Origin: Comamonadaceae bacterium
Lineage (GTDB): Bacteria; Pseudomonadota; Gammaproteobacteria; Burkholderiales; Burkholderiaceae_C
Length of the DNA stretch: 64,000 bases
NCBI GenBank assembly: GCA_947443645.1
Contig: CANEXF010000005.1
Coordinates: 124,001 to 188,000, forward strand
Direction: 5' to 3'
The stretch's first letter is position 1; each line of letters begins with the position of its first letter. The notes below the pieces were generated by a model. The model did no database searches. It saw only the letters and a list, made by a program, of their open reading frames with translations, and was not told the origin of the DNA. Of the stretch, positions 19,315-29,323 are shown piece after piece. The position numbers and the translations under genes were made by a program.

Positions 19315-20130
19315 TCAAGGCTTCTGGCAGCTGGCACAGTAAAAAGTCGAGCGCTGGCCCTGGCGCAAGCTCTTGACTGGACTGCCGCAGACCCGGCACG
19401 GCAGTCCGCCACGGTCATAAACCATGGCTTCGAGCTGAAAATGACCCGACTCGCCATTGGCGTTGGAAAAATCTTTCAGTGTGCTTCCGCCTTTTGCAAC
19501 AGCTTGAGCCAAAACCTGCCGAATCGCCTCGTGAAGACGAGCTGAACGCGGCTTGCTCATGCTGTTGGCCCGCGTCGTGGGCCGAATCCCCGCCAGAAAC
19601 AGCGTTTCGGATGCATAAATATTTCCGACCCCGACCACAATGTCACCAGCCAGCAACACTTGCTTGATCGCCGTTTTCCTGAGTTTGAGCGCGGCGTGAA
19701 AGGCCTGGGCATCAAAATCATCGCCAAGCGGCTCCACGCCCAGCCGGCCAAGCAGCTTGCGCGCCATGGGATCAAGCTCGCTTGCGGCATAGACTACCGC
19801 GCCAAAACGCCGCGGGTCATGCAAACGCAATGTCCCCTGGCTGGTCACCATTTCGAAGTGGTCATGTTTGCCAGGCAGCGGCAAATCAAAGCCAAAACTC
19901 AAGCTGCCGGACATGCCCAGATGAATCAGCAGCAGGCCTGCACTCAAATCAAGCAGCAAATACTTGCCGCGCCGGCGAACCCGCAGCACCGTCTGTCCGT
20001 GTAAGGAAGACGGCTCGCAGGCCAGCGGCCAACGCAAGGCTTTGCCCATGAAAACCGATTTGATTTGAGCGTTTGCAATGCGATCGGCAAAGCTCAGACG
20101 GGTGACTTCTACTTCGGGGAGTTCGGGCAT
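19315..20130 (-). CDS. mutM: Formamidopyrimidine-DNA glycosylase MutM (Fpg)
   Basis: 271 residues beginning [11 protein letters not shown], where the mature N-terminal Pro and Glu3 are catalytic. The conserved Lys (MGKALRWPL region), the H2TH segment [13 protein letters not shown] and the C-terminal zinc finger CRVCGSPV...YCASC are all present. It excises 8-oxoG and opened purines, the partner of MutY in the GO system. Divergent from the TPR gene across 125 bp. Confidence 0.96.
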   Translation of the reverse strand: MPELPEVEVTRLSFADRIANAQIKSVFMGKALRWPLACEPSSLHGQTVLRVRRRGKYLLLDLSAGLLLIHLGMSGSLSFGFDLPLPGKHDHFEMVTSQGTLRLHDPRRFGAVVYAASELDPMARKLLGRLGVEPLGDDFDAQAFHAALKLRKTAIKQVLLAGDIVVGVGNIYASETLFLAGIRPTTRANSMSKPRSARLHEAIRQVLAQAVAKGGSTLKDFSNANGESGHFQLEAMVYDRGGLPCRVCGSPVKSLRQGQRSTFYCASCQKP

Positions 20131-20255
20131 AAATATCGATAGTGGCCGCCTGGAGGCGTTGAGAAATCAAGCGTTGAAAATCAAAAACGAAGCCTCTTGC
20201 AGCATCTTTACGGAAACCGCAGCGCACGCCGCTAGGCTTCAATTATCATGGCCCG

Positions 20256-22037
20256 ATGAAGAAAAAACTTATCTGGACTGCGCTCGGCTTATTGCTGGCA
20301 ACGCCGCTGCTTCAGGCCCAGACAAAGCTCCCCACAGCTGCGCCGCAAAAGCCAAGGCCAGCGCTGGCGGAGTCAAACACCGCTGATGCCAATACTTCGG
20401 CACTGGACGGCGAGCTCTTTTACCAGCTGCTGGTCGGTGAAATCACCGCCCAGGAAGGCGAGCCCGGGGCAGGTTATGCGCTGATTCTTGATGCCGCCAG
20501 AAAAACCGGGGACGCACAGCTCTATCAGAGGGCTACGGAAATAGCCTTGCAATCGCGCTCCGGTGATGCGGCGCTGCAAGCAGCACTGGCCTGGAAACAG
20601 GCCTTGCCCACTGCGCGCGATCCCAATCGCTATGTGCTGCAGATCCTGATTGCGCTGAACCGCATTACCGAAACCGCTGTGCCGCTGAAAACAGGCATAG
20701 AACTGGCGCCAGCTGAAGACCGCTCGCTGGCGATAGCTGCAATTCCACGCGCCTACGCACGCGTCAACGACAAGAAGCTGGCCAGCGAGGTGGTCGAGCA
20801 GGCGCTCGCAGCTTATCTGGCCAATCCGGCTACAGCCGCGTCGGCCTGGACCACCGTGGCGCGCATGCGACTGGCCGCCGGCGACACCCAAGGCGCGCTA
20901 GCGGCAATAAAAACCGCATCAGCAGCAGACCCGCGCTATCAGGGTCCGGCGCTGGTCGCCATGGACCTGATGCAAGCCGGCGTGCCAGAAGCTGAACTTC
21001 TAGTCACACGCTATCTGGCCGACAACGGCAAGACCTATCCGGAAATACGCATGGGCTACGCACGCGCACTGCTTGATGCGCAGCGTTATGCCGAAGCCAG
21101 CGCACAGTTGCTGCAAGTCCTGCGCGACAAGCCGGACCTGGCACAAGCTTGGCTGGTACTGGGTTCCTTGCAGATGCAGGACAACCAGCTGGCTCAGGCT
21201 CAAGCCTCGCTGGAGCGCTACGTCGCCCTCAGCGAGCGCCAGAACGGGCAGGCTGAAGAGGATTCCAGTCGCGGCTTGACCCAGGCCTATCTGTCACTCG
21301 CGCAGCTGGCCGAAAAACGCAGGGACTTCGCAGCCGCAGAGCTCTGGATCAGCAAAATCGACAATGCCGACGACATGTTGCTGGTGCAGACCCGTCGCGC
21401 CTCCCTTCTCGCCAGTCAGGGGCAGCTGGCCGAAGGACGCCAGCTCATACGCAGCCTGCCGGAGCGCAATCCCGGCGACGCCCGCCTGAAACTGATGGCC
21501 GAAATCGGCCTGCTGCGTGATCTGCGCCAGTACCAGCTGGCCTATGACATGCTGGCCGAGGCGACGGCGCAATTCCCCGCTGAGGCTGAGCTGCTTTATG
21601 ACCAGGCCATGATGGCCGAAAAACTCGGGCAATTGCCTGATATGGAGCGTCTGCTCAGGCTTGCGATACAGGTCAAGCCAGATTACTACAACGCCTACAA
21701 CGCCCTGGGCTACTCGCTTGCAGACCGCAATGTGCGGCTGCCAGAGGCTAGAGATCTGATACGCAAGGCCCTCGAATACGTGCCAAACGACCCCTTTATT
21801 CGCGACAGCTTGGGCTGGGTCGAATTTCGCATGGGCAACGCGGCAGAAGCACTGAAGATCTTCGCGCAAGCCTTCAGCGCAAAACCTGATCCCGAGATAG
21901 CTGCGCACTACGGTGAGGTGTTGTGGAGCACAGGACAGCGCGACAAGGCTGTGGCCATCTGGCGCGAAGGTCGCGCACTCAACCCTGAAAACGAAACCTT
22001 GCAGGAAACGCTCAAACGCCTGCGGGTCAAGCTTTAA
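20256..22037 (+). CDS. Exported TPR-repeat protein
   Basis: 593 residues. The signal peptide MKKKLIWTALGLLLATPLLQAQ is followed by a Pro/Ala linker and then helical repeats over the whole length; canonical TPRs are clearest at about 260-330 and 460-560 (AYNALGYSLADRNVRLPEARDLIRKALEYVPNDP type). Large TPR proteins of this kind precede lolB in many Burkholderiales and probably act as periplasmic or outer-membrane scaffolds. The function is not known. Confidence 0.88.
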   Translation: MKKKLIWTALGLLLATPLLQAQTKLPTAAPQKPRPALAESNTADANTSALDGELFYQLLVGEITAQEGEPGAGYALILDAARKTGDAQLYQRATEIALQSRSGDAALQAALAWKQALPTARDPNRYVLQILIALNRITETAVPLKTGIELAPAEDRSLAIAAIPRAYARVNDKKLASEVVEQALAAYLANPATAASAWTTVARMRLAAGDTQGALAAIKTASAADPRYQGPALVAMDLMQAGVPEAELLVTRYLADNGKTYPEIRMGYARALLDAQRYAEASAQLLQVLRDKPDLAQAWLVLGSLQMQDNQLAQAQASLERYVALSERQNGQAEEDSSRGLTQAYLSLAQLAEKRRDFAAAELWISKIDNADDMLLVQTRRASLLASQGQLAEGRQLIRSLPERNPGDARLKLMAEIGLLRDLRQYQLAYDMLAEATAQFPAEAELLYDQAMMAEKLGQLPDMERLLRLAIQVKPDYYNAYNALGYSLADRNVRLPEARDLIRKALEYVPNDPFIRDSLGWVEFRMGNAAEALKIFAQAFSAKPDPEIAAHYGEVLWSTGQRDKAVAIWREGRALNPENETLQETLKRLRVKL

Positions 22038-22072
22038 GCCTGAAACCGTTCATCAGAAACCAGAAACCGGCT

Positions 22073-22582
22073 TTGTCAGACCGTTCACGCTTCTTTCCGG
22101 CACTTTTGGCCAGCCTTGTTTTAGCTATGCTATTCATAGCTGGATGCGCCCATAGGCCGGGCGTTGGCGGCATAAAAGACAATGACAACGGACCTTGGTC
22201 CGGCCGCATCAGCTTGCAGATTCAAGGCGAGTCGCCACAGGCATTTTTTGCCGGCTTCGAGTTGCAGGGCAAAGCCGAACAAGGCGAATTGACGCTTATC
22301 AGCCCGATTGGCAGCGTCATCGCCATGCTGCGCTGGTCACCCCAGGAGGCGGTGCTGGAGTCGGGCAGTGAGCGCACACGCTTTAGCTCGGTCGATGCGC
22401 TGCTCGCGCAGGCCACAGGCACCGCCGTGCCCCTGCACGCGCTGTTTGACTGGCTGGCGGGAAAGAACACCAGTCTCGATGGCTGGACGGCAGATCTTGC
22501 CCAGCGCAGCCTGGGCCGCATCAACGCCAAACGCGTGCAGCCAGAGCCACAGACCGAGTTGCGCATCGTGCTGGATCAATAA
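22073..22582 (+). CDS. lolB: Outer-membrane lipoprotein receptor LolB
   Basis: 169 residues with lipobox LFIAGC (Cys about 25), then WSGRISLQIQGESPQAFFAGFELQG and GELTLISPIG, typical of the LolB barrel. LolB accepts lipoproteins from LolA and inserts them in the outer membrane. The start is uncertain: the track uses a TTG at 22073 and no good ATG lies upstream; the frame is open back to the TPR stop. The lipobox region is encoded by a sequence resembling the first half of dispersed repeat A. Context (TPR-lolB-ispE) supports the call. Confidence 0.88.
   Translation: MSDRSRFFPALLASLVLAMLFIAGCAHRPGVGGIKDNDNGPWSGRISLQIQGESPQAFFAGFELQGKAEQGELTLISPIGSVIAMLRWSPQEAVLESGSERTRFSSVDALLAQATGTAVPLHALFDWLAGKNTSLDGWTADLAQRSLGRINAKRVQPEPQTELRIVLDQ
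22120..22163 (+). repeat. Partial family A repeat inside the lolB signal sequence
   Basis: GCTATGCTATTCATAGCTGG followed by ATGCGCCCATAGGCC matches the left half and loop of the family A repeat. Here it encodes AMLFIAGCAHR, read in the same frame (ATA GCT G) as the copies in the M16 and Sco1 signal peptides. Only half the element is recognisable, so this copy is less certain. Confidence 0.5.
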
Positions 22583-22615
22583 GCCATACACGCGCCAGCC
22601 AGACCATAGATCGCC

Positions 22616-23509
22616 ATGAATCAGACTCCGCTCACCCAAGCGCCGCTCAAAGCCATTTACGATGTGCTGGCACCAGCCAAGCTCAATCTGTTTTTGCACA
22701 TCACCGGCCGCAGGGCCGACGGCTACCACTTGATGCAGTCGGTCTTCATGCTGATCGACTGGTGTGACACCCTGCACTTTGAGCTGCGCCAGGACGGAAA
22801 AATAAGCCGCAGCGACATCGCGCCAGACCAGACGGCAGACGCCGAAGCCCTGCCCGAAGAAGATCTCTGCGTGCGGGCCGCAAAAGCCATGCAGCAAGCC
22901 ACGGGCACAAGGCTGGGCGTGCACATCAGTCTGGAAAAGCGCATCCCCTCGCAAGCTGGCATGGGCGGCGGCTCGTCGGACGCCGCGAGCTGCCTGCTGG
23001 CGCTGCAACACCTTTGGGGCATACGTCTGCCGCGCGAGCAACTGCTGGCGATTGCCATTTCACTGGGTGCGGACGTGCCATTTTTTCTCGCGGGCGGCCA
23101 CGCCTGGGTCGAGGGCGTGGGTGAAATCATCACGCCCATAAGTTTGCCGAGCGCGCAGTTTCTGGTCGTCAAACCGGCGGCTGGACTTTCAACACAAGCG
23201 ATTTTTGCTGCGCCGTCTCTCAAACGTGATTCAGAAACTGCTACAATGCGAGGCTTCGCTGCGAATGAATATGGTCCTGCTTTCAAGTTCGGCCATAACG
23301 ACCTTCAGCCAGTTGCCTTGGGATTATGTCCAGAGATAAAACAATCATTAGATTGGCTTTCCGGACAAAAACTTGAAGGGCGCATGACTGGCTCTGGAAG
23401 TGCAGTATTCGCGCATTTGCCGCATGACACGGACATACCAATCGCTCCTGGCGACTGGAAAATCCGCAAGTGCTGCAATCTGGAATCACATCCTCTGGCC
23501 GGTTGGTAA
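22616..23509 (+). CDS. ispE: 4-diphosphocytidyl-2-C-methyl-D-erythritol kinase
   Basis: 297 residues of the GHMP kinase family: APAKLNLFLHITGRRADGYH near the start, ATP-binding PSQAGMGGGSSDAASCLLAL, and MTGSGSAVFAHL at the C-terminus. It phosphorylates CDP-ME in the non-mevalonate isoprenoid pathway. It sits between lolB and tRNA-Gln/prs, an arrangement common in beta- and gammaproteobacteria. The last ~90 codons look more AT-rich than the first two thirds. Confidence 0.95.
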   Translation: MNQTPLTQAPLKAIYDVLAPAKLNLFLHITGRRADGYHLMQSVFMLIDWCDTLHFELRQDGKISRSDIAPDQTADAEALPEEDLCVRAAKAMQQATGTRLGVHISLEKRIPSQAGMGGGSSDAASCLLALQHLWGIRLPREQLLAIAISLGADVPFFLAGGHAWVEGVGEIITPISLPSAQFLVVKPAAGLSTQAIFAAPSLKRDSETATMRGFAANEYGPAFKFGHNDLQPVALGLCPEIKQSLDWLSGQKLEGRMTGSGSAVFAHLPHDTDIPIAPGDWKIRKCCNLESHPLAGW

Positions 23510-23591
23510 GATCGCAGGTCAGGCAGTGGTTCACAGATGAAAGATTATTGGGTTTGTTGTCAGTCTGCAAAGTCGGACAGCAGTCCCGTGT

Positions 23592-23668
23592 AGGGGTGTC
23601 GCCAAGTTGGTTAAGGCACCGGATTTTGATTCCGGCATTCGCAGGTTCGACTCCTTCCACCCCTGCCA
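23592..23668 (+). tRNA. tRNA-Gln (anticodon TTG)
   Basis: Starts AGGGGTGTCGCCAAGTTGG and ends CACCCCT-G-CCA. The stem-loop CCGGA-TTTTGAT-TCCGG gives anticodon TTG. 77 nt with encoded CCA. It lies between ispE and prs, as in many proteobacteria. Confidence 0.97.
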
Positions 23669-23762
23669 AAATTTGAAAGGTATTCCCACTGGGGAATGCC
23701 TGATGAAAACCCGCTCCGAGGAGCTGGTTAGTGATAAGCCCCAACGGGCGAGCCCGTAGTAC

Positions 23763-23783
23763 AGACCCGCAGCATGCGGGTCT
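23763..23783 (+). other. Hairpin in the tRNA-Gln/prs intergenic leader
   Basis: AGACCCGC-AGCAT-GCGGGTCT is an 8-bp stem with a 5-nt loop but no immediate T-run; a second hairpin (AGGTATTCCC/GGGGAATGCCT, about 23678-23702) precedes it. Together they give prs a structured leader of up to 188 nt. They could terminate or process the tRNA transcript, or attenuate prs. Confidence 0.5.
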
Positions 23784-23856
23784 ATGTACTTCAAAGCGCG
23801 TTTTTGTCCTCCTAAAACTTCAGCACCGTTCTATGTCACTACACGCCGGGCCACAA

Positions 23857-24837
23857 ATGCAGTCACACCACTCTGACTTCATGCTTTTTACTGGCAACGC
23901 CAATCCGAGCCTGGCCGCTGAAATTGCCCAGCACCTGGGTATTTCGCTGGGCGCCGCCCATGTAGGACGTTTTTCTGACGGCGAAGTCACCGTGGAAATC
24001 CAGCAAAACGTGCGTGCGCGTGACGTGTTCGTGGTTCAGTCCACCTGCGCGCCGACCAACGAAAACCTGATGGAGCTCCTGATCATGGTGGACGCGCTCA
24101 AACGCGCATCCGCCGAGCGCATCTCTGCCGTGATCCCCTACTTCGGCTACGCCAGGCAAGACCGCCGGCCACGTTCGGCCCGTGTACCCATCACCGCCAA
24201 GGTGGTGGCCAACATGCTTCAGGCCGTCGGTGTGTCGCGCGTTTTGACCATGGACTTGCACGCTGACCAGATTCAGGGCTTTTTTGACATACCTGTCGAC
24301 AACATCTATGCCTCGCCTGTACTGTTGGGCGACTTGCGGCAGAAAAACTACACAGACTTGATGGTCGTTTCGCCCGACGTTGGCGGCGTGGTGCGCGCAC
24401 GCGCGCTGGCCAAACAGCTCGGTTGCGACATGGCCATCATCGACAAGCGCCGTCCCAAGGCCAATGTGTCCGAGGTCATGCACGTGATCGGTGACATCGA
24501 AGGCCGCAACTGCGTGATCATGGACGACATGATTGACACCGCCGGCACGCTGGTCAAGGCCGCTGAAGTGCTCAAGGAACGCGGCGCCAAAAAGGTTTAC
24601 GCCTACTGCACGCATCCGATCTTTTCGGGCCCTGCGATTGAGCGCATTGCCCAGGGCGAAGCGCTCGATGAAGTCGTCATCACCAACACCATTCCGCTAA
24701 GCCAGAACGCCCTGGCCTGCAAAAAAATACGCCAGCTCTCCGTCGGGCCGCTGATCGCTGAAACCATTCAGCGCATAGCCAAGGGAGAGTCGGTCATGAG
24801 TTTGTTTTCTGACCAGGACCAGGCGGTTCTGATCTGA
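23857..24837 (+). CDS. prs: Ribose-phosphate pyrophosphokinase (PRPP synthetase)
   Basis: The ATG at 23857 ([20 protein letters not shown]) gives 326 residues; 23833 and 23881 are alternatives and the track start at 23731 is too early. [52 protein letters not shown] and the PRPP loop [16 protein letters not shown] are diagnostic. It makes PRPP for purine, pyrimidine, His, Trp and NAD synthesis. It is followed by rplY, with a hairpin-forming 104-bp gap. Confidence 0.96.
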   Translation: MQSHHSDFMLFTGNANPSLAAEIAQHLGISLGAAHVGRFSDGEVTVEIQQNVRARDVFVVQSTCAPTNENLMELLIMVDALKRASAERISAVIPYFGYARQDRRPRSARVPITAKVVANMLQAVGVSRVLTMDLHADQIQGFFDIPVDNIYASPVLLGDLRQKNYTDLMVVSPDVGGVVRARALAKQLGCDMAIIDKRRPKANVSEVMHVIGDIEGRNCVIMDDMIDTAGTLVKAAEVLKERGAKKVYAYCTHPIFSGPAIERIAQGEALDEVVITNTIPLSQNALACKKIRQLSVGPLIAETIQRIAKGESVMSLFSDQDQAVLI

Positions 24838-24839
24838 AG

Positions 24840-24897
24840 CAAAAAGGTGGCTGCACAGCTCCGCGCACAAGTTGCCGGGCTTGAGCAGCCTTTTTAT
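24840..24897 (+). other. Possible long hairpin between prs and rplY
   Basis: AAAAAGGTGGCTGC can pair with GCAGCCTTTTTAT across about 30 nt, ending in a T-run. It might be an imperfect terminator or an attenuator that sets rplY expression relative to prs. The pairing includes one bulge, so the call is tentative. Confidence 0.4.
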
Positions 24898-24941
24898 ATC
24901 GGGGTGAGCTGGTCGCGGCACACCTCTTCAAGGAGTAGATT

Positions 24942-25619
24942 ATGAAATTCGTCGCTTTTGAGCGCGCCAAGCAGGGCACGGGTGCGAGCCGCCGTCTCCG
25001 CATCACGGGTCGCACACCCGGTATTGTTTACGGTGGCACCGGTGAACCTTCACTGATTGAAATCGATCACAACGCCTTGTGGCACGCCATCAAGAAAGAA
25101 GCCTTCCACGCCACCATCCTCGAGATGGAACTGGGCGGGACAGAGCACAAAGTCTTGTTGCGCGATCTGCAAATGCACCCGTACAAACAACAGATTCTGC
25201 ACATCGACTTCCAGCGTGTTGAAGCCACCACGCGCATGACCGTCAAAGTGCCATTGCATTACAGCGGCGAAGAAGAGTCCCCAGCTGTCAAAGCCGAGAA
25301 CTGCCTGGTCAACCATGTGATGACCGAGTTGTCGCTTTCCTGCTTCCCAGCGGACATTCCTGAATTCATCGCTGTTGACCTGAGCGGCCTGAAAAAAGGC
25401 AGCCCACTGCACGTCAAGGACATCACACTGCCAAAAGGCGTGAAGTTCGTTGCCAAGGGCCAGGAAAACCCGGTTCTGGTGTCCGTCACGGCCATCCAGG
25501 AAGAAGTCGAAGCCGCTCCTGCTGAAGGCGCTGCTGCTGCAGTCAATCCAAAAGCTGCTGCAGGCAAAGCCGCATCTGCTGCCAAGGACGCTGCCAAGGC
25601 TCCTGTCAAGAAGAAGTAA
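24942..25619 (+). CDS. rplY: 50S ribosomal protein L25/Ctc (general stress form)
   Basis: 225 residues, the long two-domain TL5/CTC form, preceded by AAGGAG. The N-terminal 5S rRNA-binding L25 domain (residues 1-95, RRLRITGRTPGIVYGG) is followed by the beta domain (about 96-185, SCFPADIPEFIAVDLSGLKKG). It ends in an Ala/Lys-rich tail (from about 190). It binds 5S rRNA in the large subunit. It lies between prs and pth, the classic order. Confidence 0.96.
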   Translation: MKFVAFERAKQGTGASRRLRITGRTPGIVYGGTGEPSLIEIDHNALWHAIKKEAFHATILEMELGGTEHKVLLRDLQMHPYKQQILHIDFQRVEATTRMTVKVPLHYSGEEESPAVKAENCLVNHVMTELSLSCFPADIPEFIAVDLSGLKKGSPLHVKDITLPKGVKFVAKGQENPVLVSVTAIQEEVEAAPAEGAAAAVNPKAAAGKAASAAKDAAKAPVKKK

Positions 25620-25644
25620 TCTTCGCTCAGGGCTTTAAGCCGGC

Positions 25645-25683
25645 GGCCCATACCTTCGCAAGAGGGTATGGGCCGTTTTGGTT
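25645..25683 (+). terminator. Rho-independent terminator after rplY
   Basis: Stem CGGCCCATACC / GGTATGGGCCG, 11 bp with a 10-nt loop, followed by TTTTGGTTT. It separates prs-rplY from pth. Confidence 0.85.
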
Positions 25684-25755
25684 TGCGGACCCCGATAATC
25701 AGGGCTTGCCAATTTTTGAACCCAAGCCTTTTTTCTACAAGCAAAGTCACGCGAC

Positions 25756-26382
25756 ATGATCAAACTGTTTGTTGGCCTGGGCAACCCGGGCGCTGAATAC
25801 GAAGCCACGCGCCACAATGCCGGTTTCTGGTGGGTAGACGCGCTGTCCAGCGAGTTCAAGGCGCCGCTGAGTTTTGACAAAAGCTACTTTGGTCAGGTTG
25901 CCAGAGTCACCTTGCACGGACAAACCGTCTGGTTGCTGGAGCCGCAAACCTTTATGAACCTGTCCGGCAAAGCCGTCGCCGCACTGTCCAGGTTTTTCAA
26001 GATCAAGCCTGAAGAGATTCTGGTGGCCCATGACGAGCTGGACATCGTGCCCGGTCAGGCCAAGCTTAAATTCGGCGGCAGCCATGCCGGCCACAACGGT
26101 CTGCGTGACATCCATGCCCAGCTGGGCACGGCAGACTACTGGCGTCTGCGCCTGGGCGTGGGCCACCCCGGAGTGAAAGCCGAGGTCGTCAACTGGGTGC
26201 TGAAAAAGCCCGCGCAGGAACACCGCGAGGCGATAGAAGACGCCATCGCCAGATCGCTCAAGGCCGTACCCGCGCTGCTGGCCGGCGACATGGAGAAAGC
26301 CACGCTCTTGATACACACCAGCACCCCACCCCGCCCAAAGCCACCGCGCAAGACCGAGCTTGAGGCGTCCGAGAACGATTGA
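25756..26382 (+). CDS. pth: Peptidyl-tRNA hydrolase
   Basis: 208 residues. [18 protein letters not shown] (with the catalytic-site Asn/His region), MNLSGKAV and [20 protein letters not shown]...GHNGLRDI are the family signature blocks. It releases peptides from prematurely dissociated peptidyl-tRNA. A basic, Pro-rich tail ([11 protein letters not shown]) extends the C-terminus by about 15 residues beyond the conserved domain. Convergent with the ferredoxin gene across 48 bp. Confidence 0.96.
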   Translation: MIKLFVGLGNPGAEYEATRHNAGFWWVDALSSEFKAPLSFDKSYFGQVARVTLHGQTVWLLEPQTFMNLSGKAVAALSRFFKIKPEEILVAHDELDIVPGQAKLKFGGSHAGHNGLRDIHAQLGTADYWRLRLGVGHPGVKAEVVNWVLKKPAQEHREAIEDAIARSLKAVPALLAGDMEKATLLIHTSTPPRPKPPRKTELEASEND

Positions 26383-26430
26383 TTATTGGTTTTTTGGCTT
26401 CTCAGCCAGAGCGCTACCGCGAGAAAAAAG

Positions 26431-27233
<803 letters not shown>

Positions 27234-27240
27234 AGTGAAA

Positions 27241-27918
27241 TTATGCCTGTTCAGCTTTTTCGGCCGCTTCTGCTTGTTTGACCAGCAAATGAAAGTGCAC
27301 GGCGCCGGCCTTGCCAAAGCGGTGCAGCCCCAGACCGAGCGCGGCAAGCTCCTCGGCGGTCCAGGCCCTGGGCGCCTCCAGATAAGCCATTCCGGTCGCA
27401 GACAAGGCCTTGGCCGCAGCCTTTAGCGCCGGCTCGAACAGCGCCGACTCAAACGGCGGATCGATAAAGATCAGCTGCATGCTGCCTGGCGCCAGACGCC
27501 GCAACATCGAGACACCATCGCCACGCTCGATCTTCAGCATGTCGGCCTTGAACCTGAGCTGCAGGGCTTTGAGCTTGTCGACCAGCACCGGGTCCTGCTC
27601 GCACAAAAAGACTTCGGTCGCGCCGCGCGAGGCGGCCTCCAGACCAAGCACGCCGGTGCCGGCGAACGCATCAGCACAACGCCAGCCGCTCAGATCCTGG
27701 CCCAGCCAGTTGAACAGCGTTTCACGCACGCGGTCCGGCGTGGGCCGCAATCCGGGACGGTTGGCCACCGCAAGCTTGCTGCGCTTGTACAGACCGCCAA
27801 TGATGCGTATCTCGCCGGCTGGCACGGTCTTGCGACCCACCACCTTGCCGGATTTGGCCGGCTTTTTAAGCACTTCTTTTTCAGCCGCCTTGCTTGGCGC
27901 TGCTGCTGTGTATTTCAT
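27241..27918 (-). CDS. rsmD: 16S rRNA (guanine966-N2)-methyltransferase RsmD
   Basis: 225 residues. A basic Lys/Ala-rich N-terminal extension (about 30 residues) precedes the RIIGGLYKRSKL motif; then SAM-binding DAFAGTGVLGLEAASRGA and catalytic LIFIDPPFE (DPPF). It modifies G966 of 16S rRNA. Its start overlaps the stop of the upstream M16 gene (ATGA), so M16-M16-rsmD-coaD-fdx form one leftward unit, divergent from ftsY. Confidence 0.95.
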   Translation of the reverse strand: MKYTAAAPSKAAEKEVLKKPAKSGKVVGRKTVPAGEIRIIGGLYKRSKLAVANRPGLRPTPDRVRETLFNWLGQDLSGWRCADAFAGTGVLGLEAASRGATEVFLCEQDPVLVDKLKALQLRFKADMLKIERGDGVSMLRRLAPGSMQLIFIDPPFESALFEPALKAAAKALSATGMAYLEAPRAWTAEELAALGLGLHRFGKAGAVHFHLLVKQAEAAEKAEQA

Positions 27919-29267
27919 CGAGTTCCACCCAAAATAATCGTCACCATTTTTTCGGTTTGCAGCTTTTGTGCAAACGCATTCTTGACATCACGCACGCTGA
28001 CTTTGGCGACCTGCGCGGTCCAGCTGTCCAGGTAGTCCAGCGGCAAATCGTTCCAGGCGATGTTGGCAATATTGCCGAGCAGCTTGCGGTTGCTGTCTAT
28101 CAGCAGTGCAAAGCCACCAATGAGATTGTCCTTGGCCGCGCTCAGCTCTGCCTCAGTAGGGCCATCAGCGACAAAGTCTCGCACCACCTTGCGCGCCACT
28201 TCCAGCGCCTGGCCGGCCTGATCGGGGCGGGTCTGCAAGCCGACCGTGAAGGCGCCCGCATGCCGGCCAGGAGAGAAATTGCTGTAGACGCTGTAGGTCA
28301 AGCCGCGTTTTTCACGCACCTCCTTGCTCAGGCGCGAGACAAAGCCGCCGCCGCCCAGAATGTAGTTGCCCACCAGCATGGGAAAGAAATCGGGGTCTGA
28401 GCGCTTGTAGCCGGGCTGGCCCATCAGCACCTGGGCTTGCGCCGAGTCAAAAGGAATCTCGATCTGCTCGGCCTTGGTCAGCGCAGCGACCTCAGGCACA
28501 GCGGCTGACTCGGGCAGACTGGCGCAGGACTGCTGCGGCAAACGCGCCAGCAAGCGCGTGGCGATGGCATCGGCCTGGGCGCGTGTGACGGCGCCCACCA
28601 GGCTGATGCGCGCGCGGCAGGCCTGCACACCGGCAGCATAAAAAGCCCGCATGTCATCGACGCCTATGCTGGCCAGGCTGGCCTCGGTGGGGTCGTAGCC
28701 ATAAGGGTGACCGCTGTAGACCGCCTTGGCATAAGCGCGGCCCGCCACGGCGGCCGGCCGGGTATAGGACTCCTTGATGCTGGCCACCAGTTTTTGCCGA
28801 TCACGCTGCCAGACGTAATCAGGAAACGCCGGCTCGCCAATCTGCCGTGCGGCCAGCGCCAGAGCCTTGTCCAGAAGTTCAGGGTCGGTCAGCGTGCGCA
28901 GTGAAAAGCTCATGCGGTCAGCGCCCGCCGAACTGCCGAACTGCGCGCCCAGATCTGCCCAGGCTTCGCCCAGCGCGTTTTCGTCCAGGGCTGGATCGCC
29001 CCGGCTGGCCGCAACACCGTCCGCCAGCAGGCCGGCGGTGACGCTGGCCAGACCGGCCTTGCCCTGCGGATCGCGCCGGCTGCCGGCATCAAAGTCAATC
29101 TGCACATCCAGCATGGCAATCGCCGGACTTTCGACCAGATAAACCCTGGCGCCATTGGCCTGGGTCCACTGCTGAATCGCAATCGCAGCCATGCAGGATT
29201 GGTAAAAAAGGCCTATAGCGCCCACCAAAAGGGCGCGGGCAGCTATTTTTTTTGTAGCGTTATTCAT
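27915..29267 (-). CDS. M16-family peptidase-like subunit lacking the zinc motif
   Basis: The ATG at 29267 gives 450 residues with a signal peptide. The inverzincin domain is recognisable (VDIQF-like MLDVQIDFDAGSRRDPQGKAGLA), but the HxxEH position reads AGLASVTAGLLADG, so the metal ligands are missing. The C-terminal M16 domain (GNYILGGGGFVSRLSKEVREKRGLTYSVYS) carries the conserved RxxxGLxY. It probably pairs with the active M16 protein upstream as the non-catalytic half, as in mitochondrial-processing-peptidase-like dimers. The signal peptide core is encoded by a dispersed repeat. Confidence 0.9.
   Translation of the reverse strand: MNNATKKIAARALLVGAIGLFYQSCMAAIAIQQWTQANGARVYLVESPAIAMLDVQIDFDAGSRRDPQGKAGLASVTAGLLADGVAASRGDPALDENALGEAWADLGAQFGSSAGADRMSFSLRTLTDPELLDKALALAARQIGEPAFPDYVWQRDRQKLVASIKESYTRPAAVAGRAYAKAVYSGHPYGYDPTEASLASIGVDDMRAFYAAGVQACRARISLVGAVTRAQADAIATRLLARLPQQSCASLPESAAVPEVAALTKAEQIEIPFDSAQAQVLMGQPGYKRSDPDFFPMLVGNYILGGGGFVSRLSKEVREKRGLTYSVYSNFSPGRHAGAFTVGLQTRPDQAGQALEVARKVVRDFVADGPTEAELSAAKDNLIGGFALLIDSNRKLLGNIANIAWNDLPLDYLDSWTAQVAKVSVRDVKNAFAQKLQTEKMVTIILGGTR
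29210..29260 (-). repeat. Family A palindromic repeat encoding an M16 signal peptide core
   Basis: Minus strand: GCTACAAAAAAAATAGCTGC, CGCGCCC, loop, GGGCGCTATAGGCC. It starts 7 nt after the ATG of the M16 gene and translates in frame as ATKKIAARALLVGAIGL, the hydrophobic core of the signal peptide. It is one of the most complete copies in the window. Confidence 0.85.
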
Positions 29268-29323
29268 TCGGTGAAAGGTGTGACTGGCAATGGATAGCAA
29301 TGATTAAGTGGCAGGCCAGACGC

